Source: Halopelagius inordinatus
Lineage (GTDB): Archaea > Halobacteriota > Halobacteria > Halobacteriales > Haloferacaceae
Direction of reading: 5' to 3'
Assembly: GCF_900113245.1 (NCBI RefSeq)
Contig: NZ_FOOQ01000001.1
Coordinates: forward strand, 930,001 to 994,000
DNA: 64,000 nt
The translations under genes were made by a program, and so were the position numbers. Below, one piece after another: positions 62,189 to 64,000 of the stretch (the first letter of the stretch is position 1; every line of letters begins with the position of its first letter). The notes beneath the pieces were generated by a model. The model did no database searches and was not told the origin of the DNA. It saw nothing but the letters and a program-made list of their open reading frames with translations.

Positions 62189-62656
62189 TCAGACCGCGTC
62201 CTCGCCTTCAGATCGGATGGCGAGTCGCTTCAATCGCTCTTGGAGTTCCTCTGCGCCCTCTAAGGTGAGGCCCGGAACCGTCACGTCCGCGCCGCGAGAG
62301 CCCGCGGTGTAGACGACGGTTCGCGCCAGCCCGACGAACCGTTCGGTGGGGTTCCGCGCCGAATCGACGTGTTGGATGCGGACGAACGGCACCACCGTCC
62401 GGACGCGGGTGAACACGCCCCGTTCGAGGTACAGCGAGTCGTCTCTGACCTCGTAGGACCACGACCGGTAGCGCGCGACGGCGAGGACGACGCCGAGAGC
62501 GAGGATGACCCCGCCGACGGCGAACGGCGTCCACTCGGGGAGGAACGGCGGGGCCAGAAAGCGGACGACGGCGAAGGCGATACCGCCGAGTATCGCCGCG
62601 GTGATCGCCGCGCGGCTAGCCCACAGCAGTTGGACGCGCGGGTGCAGTCGCGTCAT
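62189..62656 (-). CDS. Bacterial PH-domain membrane protein (YdbS-like)
   Basis: A 155-residue protein with two membrane helices (AAITAAILGGIAFAVVRFLA, WTPFAVGGVILALGVVLAVA) followed by one bPH2 domain (YEVRDDSLYLERGVFTRVRT, then VVPFVRIQHVDSARN). It is the first gene of the pair with the YdbT-like protein. Confidence 0.92.
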   Translation of the reverse strand: MTRLHPRVQLLWASRAAITAAILGGIAFAVVRFLAPPFLPEWTPFAVGGVILALGVVLAVARYRSWSYEVRDDSLYLERGVFTRVRTVVPFVRIQHVDSARNPTERFVGLARTVVYTAGSRGADVTVPGLTLEGAEELQERLKRLAIRSEGEDAV

Positions 62657-62776
62657 CGTTCGTCGCGGACGGCGGTTGACTGTCGGAACGCGGGCGAGGC
62701 GACGGTGGCGTTCATGGGCGATGATATCTCCTCGCGGAATAAATAGGTGTGGCTACGACCGAACGCCCGCGTCGGG

Positions 62777-63580
62777 TTAGCCCGTCGTCGCGATACGCCG
62801 GTCGACGCGGGAGAGCGCCGTCTCCACGAGGCGACGCGCCGAGGCCAGTGCGTCCAGTCCGGGGTACTCGCAGTCGATGTCGTAGTAGAGATAATCGGTC
62901 ACGCTCGGGACGAGGCCCGAGAGAGTCCTGCGGTGGGCCACGAGCGTCCGCTGACGCTCTCGCGCGCGTTCGTCGAGTTCGTCTCGCAGGGCGCGAACGT
63001 CGCCTCGGAGAGCGACGAGTTCGTCGAACGACCGGGACGAGAGCGGTCTATCGTCGAGGGACGACAGGTCGGTCACGGTCCGTTCGATACCGTCCTCGAC
63101 GGCGTCGAGCGACTCGAACTCCGCGTCCAACAGGTCGAGAAACTCCCGCCGTTCGCGGGCGGCGCTCTCGCCCGCGGCCACGACGGCGCGGCGGAGTTCC
63201 GGCGAGAACGCCGACGCGGAGGTCACTCCGGCAGCGATGTCGTCGCCGAACTCCGCTCTGAGGCTCTCTTCGTACGTGTCGCCGTACTCCTCCTCGTAGT
63301 GCGGCACCTCCATGACCGTTCGCTCGTACGCCCTCCGAACGGCAGAGAGAGGCGGCGATGCCGCCATTCTACCGACGGTCTTCACCGCGAGCGGTCCGGC
63401 CGACGACCCCGCGGACGCCGACGGTTGCACGTCCGCGACGGCGGCGCAGAACGACCGAAACGCGGCGTTCTCGTCGACGCACCGCCGCCGTTCCGCGCGG
63501 AGCGCCGTTCTCGCATCGCCGAGAGACGTCTCTATCGGCGTTCTCCGCCCGTTCCCGGCCGAGTGGCCGTCGGAACTCAT
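62777..63580 (-). CDS. Haloarchaeal helical protein (DUF7260-like)
   Basis: A 267-residue soluble helical protein. The sequence DARTALRAERRRCVDENAAF starts the first helix, LRRAVVAAGESAARERREFL and LVALRGDVRALRDELDERAR later ones, and the end has VTDYLYYDIDCEYPGLDALA. I associate this layout with DUF7260, function unknown. Its ATG overlaps the stop of the small gene upstream (ATGA). Confidence 0.85.
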   Translation of the reverse strand: MSSDGHSAGNGRRTPIETSLGDARTALRAERRRCVDENAAFRSFCAAVADVQPSASAGSSAGPLAVKTVGRMAASPPLSAVRRAYERTVMEVPHYEEEYGDTYEESLRAEFGDDIAAGVTSASAFSPELRRAVVAAGESAARERREFLDLLDAEFESLDAVEDGIERTVTDLSSLDDRPLSSRSFDELVALRGDVRALRDELDERARERQRTLVAHRRTLSGLVPSVTDYLYYDIDCEYPGLDALASARRLVETALSRVDRRIATTG

Positions 63581-63711
63581 CGGTCGACGGTCCGTTCGTA
63601 CGTTCCGAGTGCGGTGTCGCGGCGAACGACGATGCGCCCGTCCGACTCGCGGAGTTCGATGGTCACCGGGGCGTCGGTCGGAAGGTGCTGGCTGGTGTCG
63701 TCCCCTGGCAT
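63577..63711 (-). CDS. Small haloarchaeal protein (44 aa)
   Basis: A frame MPGDDTSQHLPTDAPVTIEL then RESDGRIVVRRDTALGTYER. The strand pattern VTIELRESDGRIVVRRD is that of a small beta-rich haloarchaeal family. ATGA overlap with the next gene and a TATA-like ATTTTTAAC about 30 bp upstream (63740-63750) support it. Confidence 0.7.
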   Translation of the reverse strand: MPGDDTSQHLPTDAPVTIELRESDGRIVVRRDTALGTYERTVDR

Positions 63712-63808
63712 CTCGTCGTGTGATACAGACGCACGGAGGTTAAAAATATCGGCTTGGTTATATATTATCCTCGATAGTCGTATGTTCTCTCTATATCGAC
63801 GGGTACGG

Positions 63809-64000
63809 TCAGTAGATGGCTACGCCGGACGCCAACAGACCGGCGTCGACGAGGAGGAGGACGCCGACGACCGCCGCCGCGCGGAAGACGCCGATAGCCT
63901 CGCGGGCGGGCCCTCGGACGCGCTTTTCTCTGAGTCCGTCCGAGAGGCGGCCGTTGCCGACTTCGACGAGTGCCGCGAGGACGAACCACAGACCGAGCAT
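63809..64000 (-). CDS. Membrane protein, 5' end beyond the window
   Basis: Sixty-three residues are visible, beginning with an ATG at the very last base; the gene may start farther right. Two hydrophobic segments (MLGLWFVLAALVEVGNG and AAAVVGVLLLVDAGLLASG) flank a basic loop LREKRVRGPAREA. Possibly a DUF-type membrane protein of haloarchaea; incomplete, so no call. Confidence 0.6.
   Translation of the reverse strand: MLGLWFVLAALVEVGNGRLSDGLREKRVRGPAREAIGVFRAAAVVGVLLLVDAGLLASGVAIY

Noticed and set aside
1-64000. CRISPR arrays or insertion sequences
   Set aside because: No regularly spaced direct repeats and no transposase motifs were seen on either strand.

Overview
The window is from a haloarchaeon (class Halobacteria). 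The proteins are strongly acidic and many upstream regions have TATA boxes about 27-35 bp before the start codon, as in leaderless archaeal genes. Tat signals with twin arginines are frequent, and an archaeal SRP RNA, a JAMM/RibL pair, Bat-type regulators and several haloarchaea-specific small proteins are present. The genus cannot be fixed from the sequence; a Haloferacales-like organism is a guess.

Bases 1 to about 17,060 are accessory DNA with visibly lower GC than the rest. I read them as two integrated elements in tandem. Element A (1 to about 11,530) carries winged-helix and ribbon-helix-helix regulators and an AT-rich stretch with TGTACA-type palindromes that could be an origin or operator. 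A translationally coupled coiled-coil/MCM helicase pair follows. Then come small membrane and zinc proteins and a run of nucleases: a PD-(D/E)XK-like protein, an HNH protein, and a GmrSD-type DUF262/DUF1524 restriction protein. The element ends in a decayed integrase. Element B (about 11,530 to 17,060) carries a Tat-exported protein, a RecB-type nuclease, a SIR2-domain protein and an intact tyrosine integrase. It ends in a cluster of four hairpins and two copies of a tRNA 3'-end-like 15-mer. The whole looks like a mobile defence island.

Bases 17,060 to 64,000 are GC-rich chromosomal backbone. In order they hold:
- a Tat-exported protein, a small HTH protein, an AI-2E family permease, and a three-gene ATGA-coupled operon of very acidic proteins (one with LEA-like 11-residue repeats, one with a conserved hydrophobic core);
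- a DUF7344-like HTH protein, a Bat-type PAS/GAF regulator, TatA, an MFS transporter, the SRP RNA, a thiolase/DUF35 pair, a YihY-family protein and TenA;
- an Old Yellow Enzyme, a HEAT-repeat protein preceded by three stem-loops, a secreted phospholipase D-like protein, and a RecJ-like DHH protein with OB folds;
- a fructosamine-kinase-like protein, a JAMM protease, RibL, and a terminal oxidase/heme cluster (CoxB, CtaA-half/CtaB fusion, membrane protein, Rdx protein);
- a histidine kinase, an aldo/keto reductase, a Gfo/Idh/MocA oxidoreductase, a PQQ-type sugar dehydrogenase, an ABC-2 exporter, and an Eda-type aldolase.

A carbon-concentration module follows: a beta-carbonic anhydrase, an Lrp/AsnC regulator and the DabB/DabA inorganic-carbon transporter. 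The window ends with a PH-domain (YdbS/YdbT) pair and several haloarchaea-specific small genes.

The best candidates for something new are the RecB-nuclease/SIR2 pair beside the integrase, the nuclease run in element A, the acidic three-gene operon, the structured 325-bp gap at 34,820-35,144, and the hairpin cluster at the element boundary.
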